DNA of 64,000 nucleotides from NCBI GenBank assembly GCA_030432595.1, contig JAUIGU010000001.1:248001-312000 (forward strand). Direction: 5' to 3'. Positions 45,184-54,245 of the stretch are shown piece after piece. Within the stretch, counting starts at the first letter, position 1. Every line of letters starts with the position of its first letter. A program made the translations under genes and the position numbers. This DNA is from Phycisphaerae bacterium. Its GTDB lineage: Bacteria; Planctomycetota; Phycisphaerae; Phycisphaerales; Phycisphaeraceae. A model generated the notes under the pieces. The model was not told the origin of the DNA. It searched no databases and saw nothing but the letters and a program-made list of their open reading frames with translations.

Positions 45184-47822
45184 GCGACGCGAAAAACACG
45201 CCAAACCACCGCGGACGGGTCGGCTCGCGCCGCCGGCGCTGGCTGCTCATCGCGTACGCGGTGCTGTTGGCGGCCTCCACCCTCTACCGGGTGCTCGACC
45301 AACCCGAAGTACCGGAGAGCATCAGCGCTTACGACACGGTCACACCAACGTTCAATCGTCAAGGCCCGCTCGCCGACGAAGGCGTCAACCTTGCCTACCT
45401 CGATCTGGGCCCGCGCGACGCGCCCGTTGTCCTGCTGCTCCACGGCAGCCCCGGCGACAAAGAAAACTTCACGCACCTGCTCCCCCACCTCACCGACCGA
45501 TACCGCGTGATCGCGCCCGACCTGCCCGGCTTCGGACGCTCCGACCGATGGATTCCGTCTTACAGCACCACCGTGCACGCCCGTTACGTCCTGGCGCTCA
45601 TAGACGAGCTGGACATCGAGAACGCCCACGTCTTCGGCTTCTCCATGGGCAGCGGCGTCGCGCTGGACATGGTCGACCTCGCGCCGCAGCGCATCCGATC
45701 CCTGACCTTTTACGGCGGCGTCGGCATCCAGGAAGGCGAAGGCACAGGCGATTACGGCTTCGAACACTTCAAATACACTGTCGGCTACGGACTGCTCGTC
45801 TGGCCGCCGGAATTGCTCCCCCACTTCGGGAAACTCGGCAGCCCCGGTGCCCGCCACGCCTTCTTCCGCAACTTCAACGACACCGATCAGCGGCCTTTCC
45901 GCGGCATCCTCGAATCGCTCAACGACACCGGCACACCGCTGCTGGTCCTGCACGGCCGTGACGACTTCCTCGTCCCCGCGTGGACCGCCGAGCAGCACCA
46001 CGCAATTGTCGAGCACTCCGAATTGGTGATGTTCGACGGCGGCCACCTCATGCTGTTCGAACCGAACACGGCCCAGCCGCTCGCCGACGCGTTCGGCTCG
46101 TTCGTGGAGAGATACGAAGACCCGGACGCCGCAGCAATACGGCGCACGGTCTACATGCCCGGGGCCGAGGTGCCCAAGCCGACCGTGCTGCCGTTGAAGC
46201 TGAACCTCGGCCGCGAAGTCAACCCGTGGCTGCAATGCGCGACGATCATCGGTGCCACCTACATCCTCGAAGACCCGACAACGATCACGGTCGGGCTGAT
46301 GGTGCGTGACGGTCAGCTCGACTTGGTGTTGGCCGTCATGGCGCTGTTCGTCGGGCTTTTTACCGGTGATCTGGGCCTTTACCTGCTCGGCTGGTTCGGC
46401 GGGCGTCGCGCGTTGCGCTGGGGGCCGATCGCGAAGCGCGTGCCCAGCACGAAGCTCGACGCGATGGGCCGGTGGTTCGACTCACATGGGTGGACGGCGG
46501 TGCTGGCGTCGCGGTTCATCCCCGGCACACGGCTGCCGCTGTACGTCGCGGCCGGCGCGACGGGGCGCAAGCCCGGGCGCTTCGCGCTGTGGACCGCCGG
46601 CGCGGTGGCCATCTGGACCGTGGTGATGGTCGCGCTGGTGGTGCTGCTGGGCGAGGCGGCGGCCGGGCCGTTCAAGCTGCTGTTCGGCGAGTCGTGGTGG
46701 GCGGTGGTCGCGGCGGTGCTCGTGCTGCTGCTGCTCGCGCGGCTGGCGATGTACGGGATGACGTGGACCGGCCGGCGGAAGCTGTGGGTCAAGGTCAGCC
46801 GACTGTGGCGGCGCGAGTTCTGGCCGGCGTGGGTGTTCTACCTGCCGCTCGTGCCGTACCTCGCGTGGTTGTCTTTGAAGCACCGCTCATTGACGGTGTG
46901 GACCCTGGCCAACCCCGGGCTTCCGCACGGCGGCGTGGTCGGCGAGTCGAAGCACGCGATCCTCGAAGCGCTTGGGCAACACAAACACGCCGACGTGCTG
47001 ATCGGCGGGCTTGTGCACAGCGCCGACGAAACGCTTTGCTGGATGGACGAGAACAGCGAAACCTTCCCCGTCATCCTCAAGCCCGACGCGGCGCAGCGCG
47101 GGGCCGGCGTCCGCGTGGCCCGCGGACCCGACGATGTCGCAAGGTATTTCGAGCGCACCGCCGGCCCGGTGCTGGTGCAGTGTTTTCACCCCGGGCCGTT
47201 CGAGGCGGGTGTGTTCTACCTGCGGTATCCGCATGAAGACGCTGGCCGCATCTTCGCCGTGACCGACAAACACTTCCCGGTGATCACGGGAAACGGGCGC
47301 GACACGCTGGAGCGGCTGGTCTGGTCGCACCCGCGGTTCCGGATGCAGGCCGACGTGTTCCTGCGCCGGCTGGGCGAGAGCGCCGACCGCGTGCCCGCCG
47401 ACGGTGAAGCGGTGCCGCTGGGCATGGCTGGCAACCACTGCCAAGGCACGAAGTTCACGGACGGCGCTCACCTGATTACGCCCGAGCTCACCGCCGCGGT
47501 CGATGCCGTTGCGAAGCGGTTTGACGGGTTTTTCTTTGGCCGTTTCGATCTGCGTTACGCGGACGTCGCAAGCTTCACGGCCGGTCGTGACCTGCACGTC
47601 GTCGAGCTCAACGGCGTCACGAGCGAGGCGACGAACATCTACGACCCGCACCGTTCGGCGCGGTGGGCGTACGGGGTGCTCTTCGCGCAGTGGCGGCACG
47701 CGTTCGCGATCGGCGCGGCCAACCGGGGCCGCCTGCAGCAGGAGCCGCCATCGTTGTTCACGCTGCTCCGTGAAGTACGGCGGTACTACCGAAGCATCCG
47801 CATCGACCCGCGATCAGACTGA
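45180..47822 (+). CDS. Three-part fusion: alpha/beta-hydrolase, DedA/VTT membrane domain, ATP-grasp domain
   Basis: 880 residues. One membrane helix at 21-35 is followed by an alpha/beta-hydrolase (about 55-310): oxyanion HGSPG, nucleophile GFSMGSG (Ser155), acid in HGRDDFLV, His in GGHLMLF. Residues about 350-530 carry four to five membrane helices with the VTT/DedA motif SRFIPGTRLPLYVAAG. Residues about 580-880 read as an ATP-grasp ligase (FPVILKPDAAQRGAGVRV, then FGRFDLRY and VVELNGVTSEATNIYDP). All three active sites look intact. The reaction is unknown; a membrane-lipid-linked ligation or hydrolysis is an inference. Starts ATG 45180, overlapping the NRDE stop. Confidence 0.85.
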   Translation: MSDAKNTPNHRGRVGSRRRRWLLIAYAVLLAASTLYRVLDQPEVPESISAYDTVTPTFNRQGPLADEGVNLAYLDLGPRDAPVVLLLHGSPGDKENFTHLLPHLTDRYRVIAPDLPGFGRSDRWIPSYSTTVHARYVLALIDELDIENAHVFGFSMGSGVALDMVDLAPQRIRSLTFYGGVGIQEGEGTGDYGFEHFKYTVGYGLLVWPPELLPHFGKLGSPGARHAFFRNFNDTDQRPFRGILESLNDTGTPLLVLHGRDDFLVPAWTAEQHHAIVEHSELVMFDGGHLMLFEPNTAQPLADAFGSFVERYEDPDAAAIRRTVYMPGAEVPKPTVLPLKLNLGREVNPWLQCATIIGATYILEDPTTITVGLMVRDGQLDLVLAVMALFVGLFTGDLGLYLLGWFGGRRALRWGPIAKRVPSTKLDAMGRWFDSHGWTAVLASRFIPGTRLPLYVAAGATGRKPGRFALWTAGAVAIWTVVMVALVVLLGEAAAGPFKLLFGESWWAVVAAVLVLLLLARLAMYGMTWTGRRKLWVKVSRLWRREFWPAWVFYLPLVPYLAWLSLKHRSLTVWTLANPGLPHGGVVGESKHAILEALGQHKHADVLIGGLVHSADETLCWMDENSETFPVILKPDAAQRGAGVRVARGPDDVARYFERTAGPVLVQCFHPGPFEAGVFYLRYPHEDAGRIFAVTDKHFPVITGNGRDTLERLVWSHPRFRMQADVFLRRLGESADRVPADGEAVPLGMAGNHCQGTKFTDGAHLITPELTAAVDAVAKRFDGFFFGRFDLRYADVASFTAGRDLHVVELNGVTSEATNIYDPHRSARWAYGVLFAQWRHAFAIGAANRGRLQQEPPSLFTLLREVRRYYRSIRIDPRSD

Positions 47823-47835
47823 ATCACACCCAACG

Positions 47836-47891
47836 CGTTTAGCGGGAGACGCGCAGCGTCCCGCGGGCGGCTGCGCCGCACCCGCTAAACG
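47836..47891. repeat. Cruciform-type inverted repeat between convergent genes
   Basis: Outer arms CGTTTAGCGGG and CCCGCTAAACG enclose two smaller hairpins (GACGC...GCGTC and GCGGCTGCGCCGC). It spans the end of the acyltransferase gene and may act as a two-way terminator. Confidence 0.65.
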
Positions 47892-49702
47892 GACGCCTCG
47901 GACTTGCCGTGCAACCGCATGAATCCTGCCCGACCGTCTCGGGTCATGTACCGCGTCAACACCGGGGCCGGGACGTCGGTGAGGTCGATGAGCACCAGCG
48001 CATCCAGCACGTCGCCGAAATCCGGGTCGAGGTTGAATCCCAGCAGCTTGGCGTTGAGCTTGAGGTACTGCCGCAGCAGCACGGGCATCGCCTTCCCGTC
48101 ACTCTCGAACTCGCTGACGAGCTGGTTGACCTCGCTCAGGTCGGCAACGACGGTGGACAACGCGCGGTGGTTCACGTCGCGCGGCAGGGAGCGCTTGTTG
48201 GGGTTCTTGGGCCTGGGCAGGTCGTTGCGGCGCAGGCGGTGGTGCAGTTCGAGGAAGCGAGTGAGCAGGACCTTGGTCATCGAGCCGTACCGTGCGCTGA
48301 TAGACACGGGCCCAAGCAGGTAGCGGTACCGCGGGTGGGCGACGACGTAGTGACCGATGCCTTTCCAGAGGAGTTGCAGTGGCTGGAACGAGCGTTGCTC
48401 TTCGGGATGGACGAAAGAGCGCCCGAGCTCAAGCGTCGGGCCGAGGCGCTCGAAGAGCTTGCGTTTGTATCTGAACAGCGTCCCTGTGTAGAGCCCGTCG
48501 ATGCCGAAGCGCGGGATCAGTTCATCGGTTGCGCCGACGCGATAAGCCCCGGCGATGCGCGCCTTCTCCCGGTTCCACAGGATCAGGTGCAGGTATTGGT
48601 CGTCGAAACGGTCGAGGTCGAGCGCCTTGCCCGAGCCCTCGCCGACGGCGCGGAAGCACTGCTCGCGCAGCCGTCCGAGCTCGTGCAGGGTCGCGTCGAG
48701 CTGGTTGCGGCGAGCGATCACCACGTCGTACTCGCCGCTGGACAGCAGCCGCTGCGACGCGGGCAACGCAAGCAATTCGGCGGCGACGTCGCCGGGGTCG
48801 GCGGGCGCGGCGATCGGCGCGGCGCTATCCAGGTCGAGCCCGGCGGGTCTGCCGTCGTGTTTCGTGGTCTCGGGGCGCAGCAGGTAGGTTCGCACGCGCA
48901 GGTAGTCGTTGAGCCGGCGCGGGTCGTGGAACCGGGCGATGCGCCGCGGGGTGATCGGCCCGCCGACGTACGCCGTGATCGCCCCGCCGCGCTGCCTCAG
49001 CATCTCGGTGGGCAGCATGACGGTTCGAAGCCGCGGATGCACCAAGCCGGCGAGTTGGAACAGCGCCGAGTTGCGGCCGTCGAAGAACACACACATCGCC
49101 GTGGCCCCGGTGCGCTGCAGCACCCGCGCCGCGAACGGCTGCCACGCCGGGTCGGTCACGCAGCGCTTCCGCAGCGCGAGGTGCGACACCTCACCGGCGG
49201 GGAACACGCCCAGGCACCCGCCGTCGGACACGAAGCGCATCGCATCGCGGATCGACCGCGCGTTCATCTTCTGCGCCTTGGGCCCGCCGAACACGTCCAC
49301 GGGGAAGATGGCCTCGGCGAGTTCGGGGATGATCGCGAGCATCTCGTTGGCCAGCAGTTTCACATCCGGCCGGACGCGGCGCAGCATCGACAGCAGCGCC
49401 AGGCCCTCGACCCCACCGAACGGGTGGTTGGCGACCACGACCACGGGGCCGGTTCGAGGCACGCGCGCCAAATGATCGGCGGGCACGGACACGGAGACGT
49501 TGAGTGCCTCGAGCGCGTGGTCGGCAAAACCTCGCGATTCAACATCACGCTCTATGCGTCGGTGGACCTGGCGGTAGATGCGGTTGAGCGTCCCGAAGCG
49601 CAGCAGCCGCGCGACGGCAGGCTGGGCGGCGCGCCGGACCGGCCGGCGCGTCGGGGTCAATTGAAACGGGCCGGGCGAGCCGCCGGGGGGCGGGACGGAC
49701 AT
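47885..49702 (-). CDS. OlsF-like two-domain acyltransferase (PlsC-like plus OlsB-like GNAT)
   Basis: 605 residues. The N-terminal half (about 60-260) is PlsC-like: VVVVANHPFGGVEGLALL has the H-x5-acid motif with Glu where Asp is usual, and GCLGVFPAGEVS the second block. The C-terminal half (about 310-560) resembles OlsB/hemolysin-type acyltransferases: DQYLHLILWNREKARIAGAY, LGRSFVHPEEQR and LWKGIGHYV. OlsF proteins are known to make ornithine lipids with both activities in one chain, and this has the same order. ATG 49702 is preferred over TTG 49753. Confidence 0.82.
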   Translation of the reverse strand: MSVPPPGGSPGPFQLTPTRRPVRRAAQPAVARLLRFGTLNRIYRQVHRRIERDVESRGFADHALEALNVSVSVPADHLARVPRTGPVVVVANHPFGGVEGLALLSMLRRVRPDVKLLANEMLAIIPELAEAIFPVDVFGGPKAQKMNARSIRDAMRFVSDGGCLGVFPAGEVSHLALRKRCVTDPAWQPFAARVLQRTGATAMCVFFDGRNSALFQLAGLVHPRLRTVMLPTEMLRQRGGAITAYVGGPITPRRIARFHDPRRLNDYLRVRTYLLRPETTKHDGRPAGLDLDSAAPIAAPADPGDVAAELLALPASQRLLSSGEYDVVIARRNQLDATLHELGRLREQCFRAVGEGSGKALDLDRFDDQYLHLILWNREKARIAGAYRVGATDELIPRFGIDGLYTGTLFRYKRKLFERLGPTLELGRSFVHPEEQRSFQPLQLLWKGIGHYVVAHPRYRYLLGPVSISARYGSMTKVLLTRFLELHHRLRRNDLPRPKNPNKRSLPRDVNHRALSTVVADLSEVNQLVSEFESDGKAMPVLLRQYLKLNAKLLGFNLDPDFGDVLDALVLIDLTDVPAPVLTRYMTRDGRAGFMRLHGKSEASV

Positions 49703-49831
49703 GCGTGCGGGTCCCAGGGTGTGATCGTGAGGCGGAGGGAGGGGCGATGACAACGCGGTTGGACGCCCACGCCGCCGGGAGCGGTATCTTGCTTCCCCGA
49801 CTGACTATACGTTCGCCGCCGATGCCCGTTC

Positions 49832-50593
49832 ATGCAAACGCCCGCCATGATGCTTGCACAAAACTCACCGAATGTGGGCCCAGCCTTCGTCGTCGGTGGT
49901 CCGATGCACCTCGGCGTGGTGGTCGGGTTCGTGGCGCTATGCATCGCGGTGTGCGCGATCGGGCGGCACGAACACAGCCGCGAACACGGGGAAAGACGGT
50001 TCGGCCGTGCCCTCGCCTGGGTCTGCCTGGCCGGGTGGGTCGTGCAGCAGGGGTATTTCATCACGGTCGTGCATAACCCGCAGGACTCGCTGCCGCTGCA
50101 TGTCTGCGACCTCGCGGCGCTGATCGGGCCGTTGGCGCTGCTGATCGAACGCCCGGCGTGGTCGTGGTGGCTGCGGGCGCTGCTGTTTTTCTGGGGCGTG
50201 GGCCTGACCACGCAGGGGCTCGTCACCCCCACGCTCGAACACGGACCGAACCACCCGCGGTTCTACCTGTTCTGGCTCAACCACGGCTCGGTGGTGCTGC
50301 TGGCGGTGTACGACTTCGTGGTGCGCGGATACCGGCCGCGCTACGCCGAGGTGTGGTTCGCCATCGGCGTGACGTACGCGCTGGCGGCGCTGATGATCCC
50401 GGTGAACCTCGCGCTGAACGCGAACTACGTCTTCAGCGGGCCGAGCACGCCCGAGGCGCCCACGGTGCTGGATGCGCTGGGGGCGTGGCCGGTGCGCCTG
50501 GTGTGGATGGCGTTGATCGTGGCGGCGGTTTACCACGCGCTGTGGGCAGCGATGAGAATACTGCCGAAAGCATCGGTCAATCCTGAAGAATAA
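49832..50593 (+). CDS. YwaF/TIGR02206-family integral membrane protein
   Basis: 253 residues with about seven hydrophobic helices. The sequence DSLPLHVCDLAALIGPLALL and the repeated short loops with His (NHPRFYLFWLNHGSV) are typical of TIGR02206 proteins. Function unknown. Several Met codons near the start (49832, 49847, 49850) are possible. The last 17 bases overlap the 3' end of the opposite ABC gene. Confidence 0.82.
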   Translation: MQTPAMMLAQNSPNVGPAFVVGGPMHLGVVVGFVALCIAVCAIGRHEHSREHGERRFGRALAWVCLAGWVVQQGYFITVVHNPQDSLPLHVCDLAALIGPLALLIERPAWSWWLRALLFFWGVGLTTQGLVTPTLEHGPNHPRFYLFWLNHGSVVLLAVYDFVVRGYRPRYAEVWFAIGVTYALAALMIPVNLALNANYVFSGPSTPEAPTVLDALGAWPVRLVWMALIVAAVYHALWAAMRILPKASVNPEE

Positions 50594-51695
50594 CGACATC
50601 ATCCGTCGCGACGTGGGCGTGCAGCGTGGTGTCGTCGCGATCGAGCAACGCGGGGTTCAGTTCGTAGGCCCGCAGCGCGACGGCGGCGTCGCTTTCCGTG
50701 CTGGCGTCGCCGGCCACGGCGAGTTGGTACTGCGCGATCTCGCCAAGATAGATCGTGTGCTTGCGGTCGGCGCGGAAGGTGTTGTGCGTGGGAAGCGACG
50801 ACGCGGTGCCGTTGGTCGCAAGGTGGATCGTCTCAGGGCGGATCGACAACGTAACGTTGCCCGTGTCCGGCAGGTCATCGGGGAACACGGTCGAGTGCAG
50901 CGGTCCGGCGGCGGTTTCGAGCACCACCGCGGCGCGGCCATCGGTCAGAGTGTCCCGCCCTTTGACCTCGGCGGGCAGGAAGTTGGTCTCACCCAGAAAG
51001 TCGGCGACAAACCGGTTCGCGGGGCGTTCGTACAGCATGCGCGGCGGCCCGACCTGCATCACGTTCCCGGCCGACAGCACCGCGACGCCGTCGGCCATGC
51101 TCAGCGCCTCCTTCTGGTCGTGCGTGACGTAGACACCGGTGATGCCCGAGCCCTTGCAGATGTCGCGGATGCTCTGCCGCATCTCTAAGCGCAACTTGGC
51201 GTCAAGGTTCGACAGCGGCTCGTCGAGCAGCAACACGCGCGGCCGAACGACCAGCGCCCGCGCCAAGGCAACGCGCTGCTGCTGCCCACCGGAGAGCTGG
51301 TTGGTCTTGCGGTCCGCCTGGGCGGTGAGTTGGACGGACGCGAGCGCCTCTTCCACGCGCTGCTTGAGTTCGGCGGCCGGCACCTTACGCACTTCGAGCC
51401 CGAAGGCGACGTTTTGCCGGACGGTCATGTGCGGCCACAGCGCGTAGCCCTGGAAGACCATGCCGGTGTCGCGCTTGTTGGGCGGCAGGTGCGTGACGTT
51501 GTCGTCGCCGAAGCGGATCTCGCCCGACGTCGGGTCGGTGAACCCCGCGATCATGCGCAGCAGCGTCGTCTTTCCGCAGCCGGACGGCCCGAGCAGGAAG
51601 AACAAATCGCCGGCCGGGATGTCCAGGTCGATATCGTCCACCGCGACGGTGGGGCCGAACGTCTTACGCAGGCGGCGGATGGTGATGGGCGTCAT
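50577..51695 (-). CDS. ABC transporter ATP-binding protein (PotA/FbpC/UgpC type)
   Basis: 372 residues. Walker A LLGPSGCGKTT, Q-loop MVFQGYALWPH, signature QLSGGQQQRVALARAL, Walker B VLLLDEPLSNLDAKLR and H-loop VYVTHDQKEAL are complete. The C-terminal 130 residues hold a TOBE-type domain (LSIRPETIHLA), typical of importers for iron(III), polyamines, sulfate or sugar phosphates. No permease or binding protein gene is next to it, so the partner and substrate are unknown. Start ATG 51695. Confidence 0.93.
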   Translation of the reverse strand: MTPITIRRLRKTFGPTVAVDDIDLDIPAGDLFFLLGPSGCGKTTLLRMIAGFTDPTSGEIRFGDDNVTHLPPNKRDTGMVFQGYALWPHMTVRQNVAFGLEVRKVPAAELKQRVEEALASVQLTAQADRKTNQLSGGQQQRVALARALVVRPRVLLLDEPLSNLDAKLRLEMRQSIRDICKGSGITGVYVTHDQKEALSMADGVAVLSAGNVMQVGPPRMLYERPANRFVADFLGETNFLPAEVKGRDTLTDGRAAVVLETAAGPLHSTVFPDDLPDTGNVTLSIRPETIHLATNGTASSLPTHNTFRADRKHTIYLGEIAQYQLAVAGDASTESDAAVALRAYELNPALLDRDDTTLHAHVATDDVVILQD

Positions 51696-51794
51696 CGCGT
51701 CACAGGGTAAGTGAGAAACGCGGAAGCGTACAGGCGAGGGCGACGCGTCGAGAAAACAGATCGCAGGCCGTGCGGTTTCACGAAGCGACGCGGT

Positions 51795-52550
51795 TCATCG
51801 CGTCGCCCCATCGTTCACCGGCCCGATGAACGCCGCCATGTGGCCGCACCCCTTGCCCTGCCGCCGGTAGCTGTGAAAAAGCTCGGCATCGCGGAACGTA
51901 CAGTGCGGCGCAACATCGATGCGCTCGACCGGCATGCCGAGGGATTCGAGTTGTTGCCGAGCGATGGCACGGAGGTCAATGCGGAGCCGGCCGTCGTCGC
52001 CACGGCAGAGGTGATCGCCGTGGCCTGCCCGGTTCATGAGGTCGTGGAACTCGCCGCCGACTTCATAATGCTCGACCGAGATGCACGGTCCTATGGCACC
52101 GAGAACATGGCCCGGCTCAACACCTATCCGCCGACACACCGCACCAACCGCGTGATCAAGCACGCCCTGCGCGTCTCCGTCACGAAGCAACAACCCGCGC
52201 CACCCGGCGTGGACCGCTGCGACACACCGGACGTCGTGCGTCGCTAGCAGCACCGGAACGCAGTCCGCCGTCCGCACCGCGACCAACTCACCGGGGTCGT
52301 CGGTGACGTGAGCGTCGGCCTCGTCGGCCCGGGCGTCGGGCGCAGTCACATGGCACCCGTGTACCTGCCGCGTCATCACGACCGCACGGCCGTGCAAGTT
52401 CATCACTTCAAGCACGGGCGACAGGTGCGCGGCGGTGCCGATGTGCAGCCCGCCCGCGGCCGTGGTAAACGCATGCGGCACACCGACGTCCTGCAGCAGC
52501 GTGCTGTGAAGTGTGATCTGGCCGTTGGGGTGTCGGTGTTCCCTGAACAC
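51795..52550 (-). CDS. YfiH/PgeF-family multicopper-type polyphenol oxidase / purine nucleoside phosphorylase
   Basis: 251 residues. Conserved metal and catalytic residues: RQVHGCHV (His), VAVRTADCVPVLL (Cys), VAAVHAGWRGLLL (His) and GAIGPCISVEHYEVG. Relatives include the LACC1-type purine nucleoside phosphorylases and YfiH, which corrects cell-wall precursor errors; the copper-oxidase label is historical. Start ATG 52550, divergent from the pterin enzyme gene with only 22 bases between, so the promoters overlap. Confidence 0.88.
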   Translation of the reverse strand: MFREHRHPNGQITLHSTLLQDVGVPHAFTTAAGGLHIGTAAHLSPVLEVMNLHGRAVVMTRQVHGCHVTAPDARADEADAHVTDDPGELVAVRTADCVPVLLATHDVRCVAAVHAGWRGLLLRDGDAQGVLDHAVGAVCRRIGVEPGHVLGAIGPCISVEHYEVGGEFHDLMNRAGHGDHLCRGDDGRLRIDLRAIARQQLESLGMPVERIDVAPHCTFRDAELFHSYRRQGKGCGHMAAFIGPVNDGATR

Positions 52551-52572
52551 GCCCGCAGTCTACGATGTCGCC

Positions 52573-52971
52573 ATGTTTGAGATCACGGTCAGAACAACCT
52601 TCAGCGCCGCCCATGCGCTGCGCCTCCCCGACGGCACGTTCGAGCCGGTCCACGGCCACGACTGGCACACCCAAGTCACCGTCGCCAGCGACCAGCTCGA
52701 CGACATGTCCTGCGTCATGGACTTCCACGTCCTCCACGCCGCGCTCGAAGAGGCCGTGAAGCCGTGGCGCAACAACGACCTCAACCGCTGCGACCCGTTC
52801 CGCGGTCCGTCGCCCGCCACGCCGAAGGTGAACCCCTCGGCCGAGAAGGTCGCGTGGTGCATCGCGGAGCAGGTCACGCCCACGCTGCCCGAGGGAGTGC
52901 GGCTCCGGCGCGTCTCGGTGGAGGAATCCCCCGGTTGCGTTGCGGTTTATCTTCCTGGCGAGAGCGGTTAA
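52573..52971 (+). CDS. 6-pyruvoyl-tetrahydropterin synthase family, PTPS-III type
   Basis: 132 residues of the QueD/PTPS fold. FSAAHALRL gives the first zinc His and VHGHDWHTQV the other two, and the C-terminal SVEESPGCVAVYL holds the substrate Glu. The catalytic Cys that normally lies four residues before HGH is absent: the sequence is FEPVHGH, an E-x2-HGH motif. That is the published mark of PTPS-III enzymes, which replace dihydroneopterin aldolase (FolB) in folate synthesis. A queuosine role (QueD) is therefore less likely. Confidence 0.85.
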   Translation: MFEITVRTTFSAAHALRLPDGTFEPVHGHDWHTQVTVASDQLDDMSCVMDFHVLHAALEEAVKPWRNNDLNRCDPFRGPSPATPKVNPSAEKVAWCIAEQVTPTLPEGVRLRRVSVEESPGCVAVYLPGESG

Positions 52972-53008
52972 AGTTCCGCTCACCTCATCCGTGATCAGGG
53001 CCCGCGTG

Positions 53009-54241
53009 ATGAACAATGACTTTTTCAGCTTCTTCATAGGTTCGGCCGTTGTCACGACGTTGCTGACGCTCACGCTGTCGGGGTGTGGCGATGCGCCGCC
53101 GCCGTCCGCGCCACCCCCGCCGACGGTCGTCGTGGCCGAGCCGGTCGTGAGGGACGCCACCGCCTACTACCGGTACACGGGCACGATGGCCGCGGTGGAA
53201 GAAGTCGAGGTTCGGGCGCGGGTGCCCGGGGAGTTGCGGAACCAGCATTTCACCGCGAGCACGGAGGTGGAGGCCGGTGACGCCTTGTTCACGATCGAGC
53301 CCGAGCCGTACCAAGCGGCGGTCGATGCGGCGCAGGCGGATGTGGACCGCGCCGCAGCGGCGCTGGAACTTGCCGAGATTGAAAAGCAGAAGATCGACGA
53401 CGCGTTTGCCAAGCAGGCCGCGACGGAGCGCGAGCGCCTGGAGTACGCCGCACAGGTCAAGCAGCGGCAGGCCGAACTCGCCGCCGCCCGTGCAATCCTC
53501 AAAGACGCCGAGATCCAGTTGGGGTACACGCAGGTCGCGTCCCCGATCGCCGGCCGGGTGAACCGGCAGATGATCGACCCCGGCAACCTGGTCGGGCAGG
53601 GCGAGCCGACGCTGCTCACCACGGTCGTGAAGATGGACCCGATCTACGCGTATTTCGATGTGTCCGAGCGGATCGTGTTGGAGTACCTCGGCCGGGGCAA
53701 GAACGGCGGCGTAGGCTCCGAACCCGTACGCCCGCCGCTGGAGATCTCCCGCGCGAATGACCCCCCGGGAACCTACCCCTTTACCGGCGTCGTGGATTAC
53801 GTGGATAACGTCGTGGACAGCGAGACCGGCACCATCCGCGTGCGCGGCGTGTTCGAAAACCCGGACGGCCTGCTGTTCCCCGGACTCTTCGTCCGCGTGC
53901 GGGCTCCCTACGAGACCCTCCCCGACGCCGTGCTGATCCGCGAGAGCGCCGTCGCCCGGGACCTGGCAGGCCGCTATGTCCTGACCGTGGACGACGACCA
54001 CACCGTCGCCAAGCGGAATGTGACCCTCGGCGAATCCGACGAGAACGGCCTCGTGGTGGTCACCGCCGGCCTGGAAGCCGGCCAGCGCTACATCGTCGAA
54101 GGACTCCAGAAGGCCCGGCCCGGCGGCAAGGTCACGATCCTTCCCGCCCAGCCCGAAAACGCCAGCGAAGCACCGGCCCCGGCACGGACGGAAGCCGAAC
54201 CTATCACCGACAACGAACCCGCCCCCAGCCCGGAGGGTTGA
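53009..54241 (+). CDS. RND efflux periplasmic adaptor (membrane fusion protein)
   Basis: 410 residues. A lipoprotein signal ends LTLTLSGC, then the usual hairpin-lipoyl-beta-barrel plan: YRYTGTMAAVEEVEVRARVPGEL (lipoyl half), a long coiled hairpin (about 100-170), LGYTQVASPIAGRVNRQMID (second lipoyl half) and the barrel (SETGTIRVRGVFENPDGLLFPGLFVRV). It joins the inner-membrane pump to an outer-membrane channel. The C-terminus is Pro/Ala/Glu-rich. Start ATG 53009, with GTG 53006 adjacent. The RND gene follows 4 bases later. Confidence 0.93.
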   Translation: MNNDFFSFFIGSAVVTTLLTLTLSGCGDAPPPSAPPPPTVVVAEPVVRDATAYYRYTGTMAAVEEVEVRARVPGELRNQHFTASTEVEAGDALFTIEPEPYQAAVDAAQADVDRAAAALELAEIEKQKIDDAFAKQAATERERLEYAAQVKQRQAELAAARAILKDAEIQLGYTQVASPIAGRVNRQMIDPGNLVGQGEPTLLTTVVKMDPIYAYFDVSERIVLEYLGRGKNGGVGSEPVRPPLEISRANDPPGTYPFTGVVDYVDNVVDSETGTIRVRGVFENPDGLLFPGLFVRVRAPYETLPDAVLIRESAVARDLAGRYVLTVDDDHTVAKRNVTLGESDENGLVVVTAGLEAGQRYIVEGLQKARPGGKVTILPAQPENASEAPAPARTEAEPITDNEPAPSPEG

Positions 54242-54245
54242 CCGC

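Noticed and set aside
50577-51695. Complete ABC import operon
   Set aside because: Only the ATPase is present; the adjacent TIGR02206 membrane protein is on the opposite strand and is not a permease of that class.
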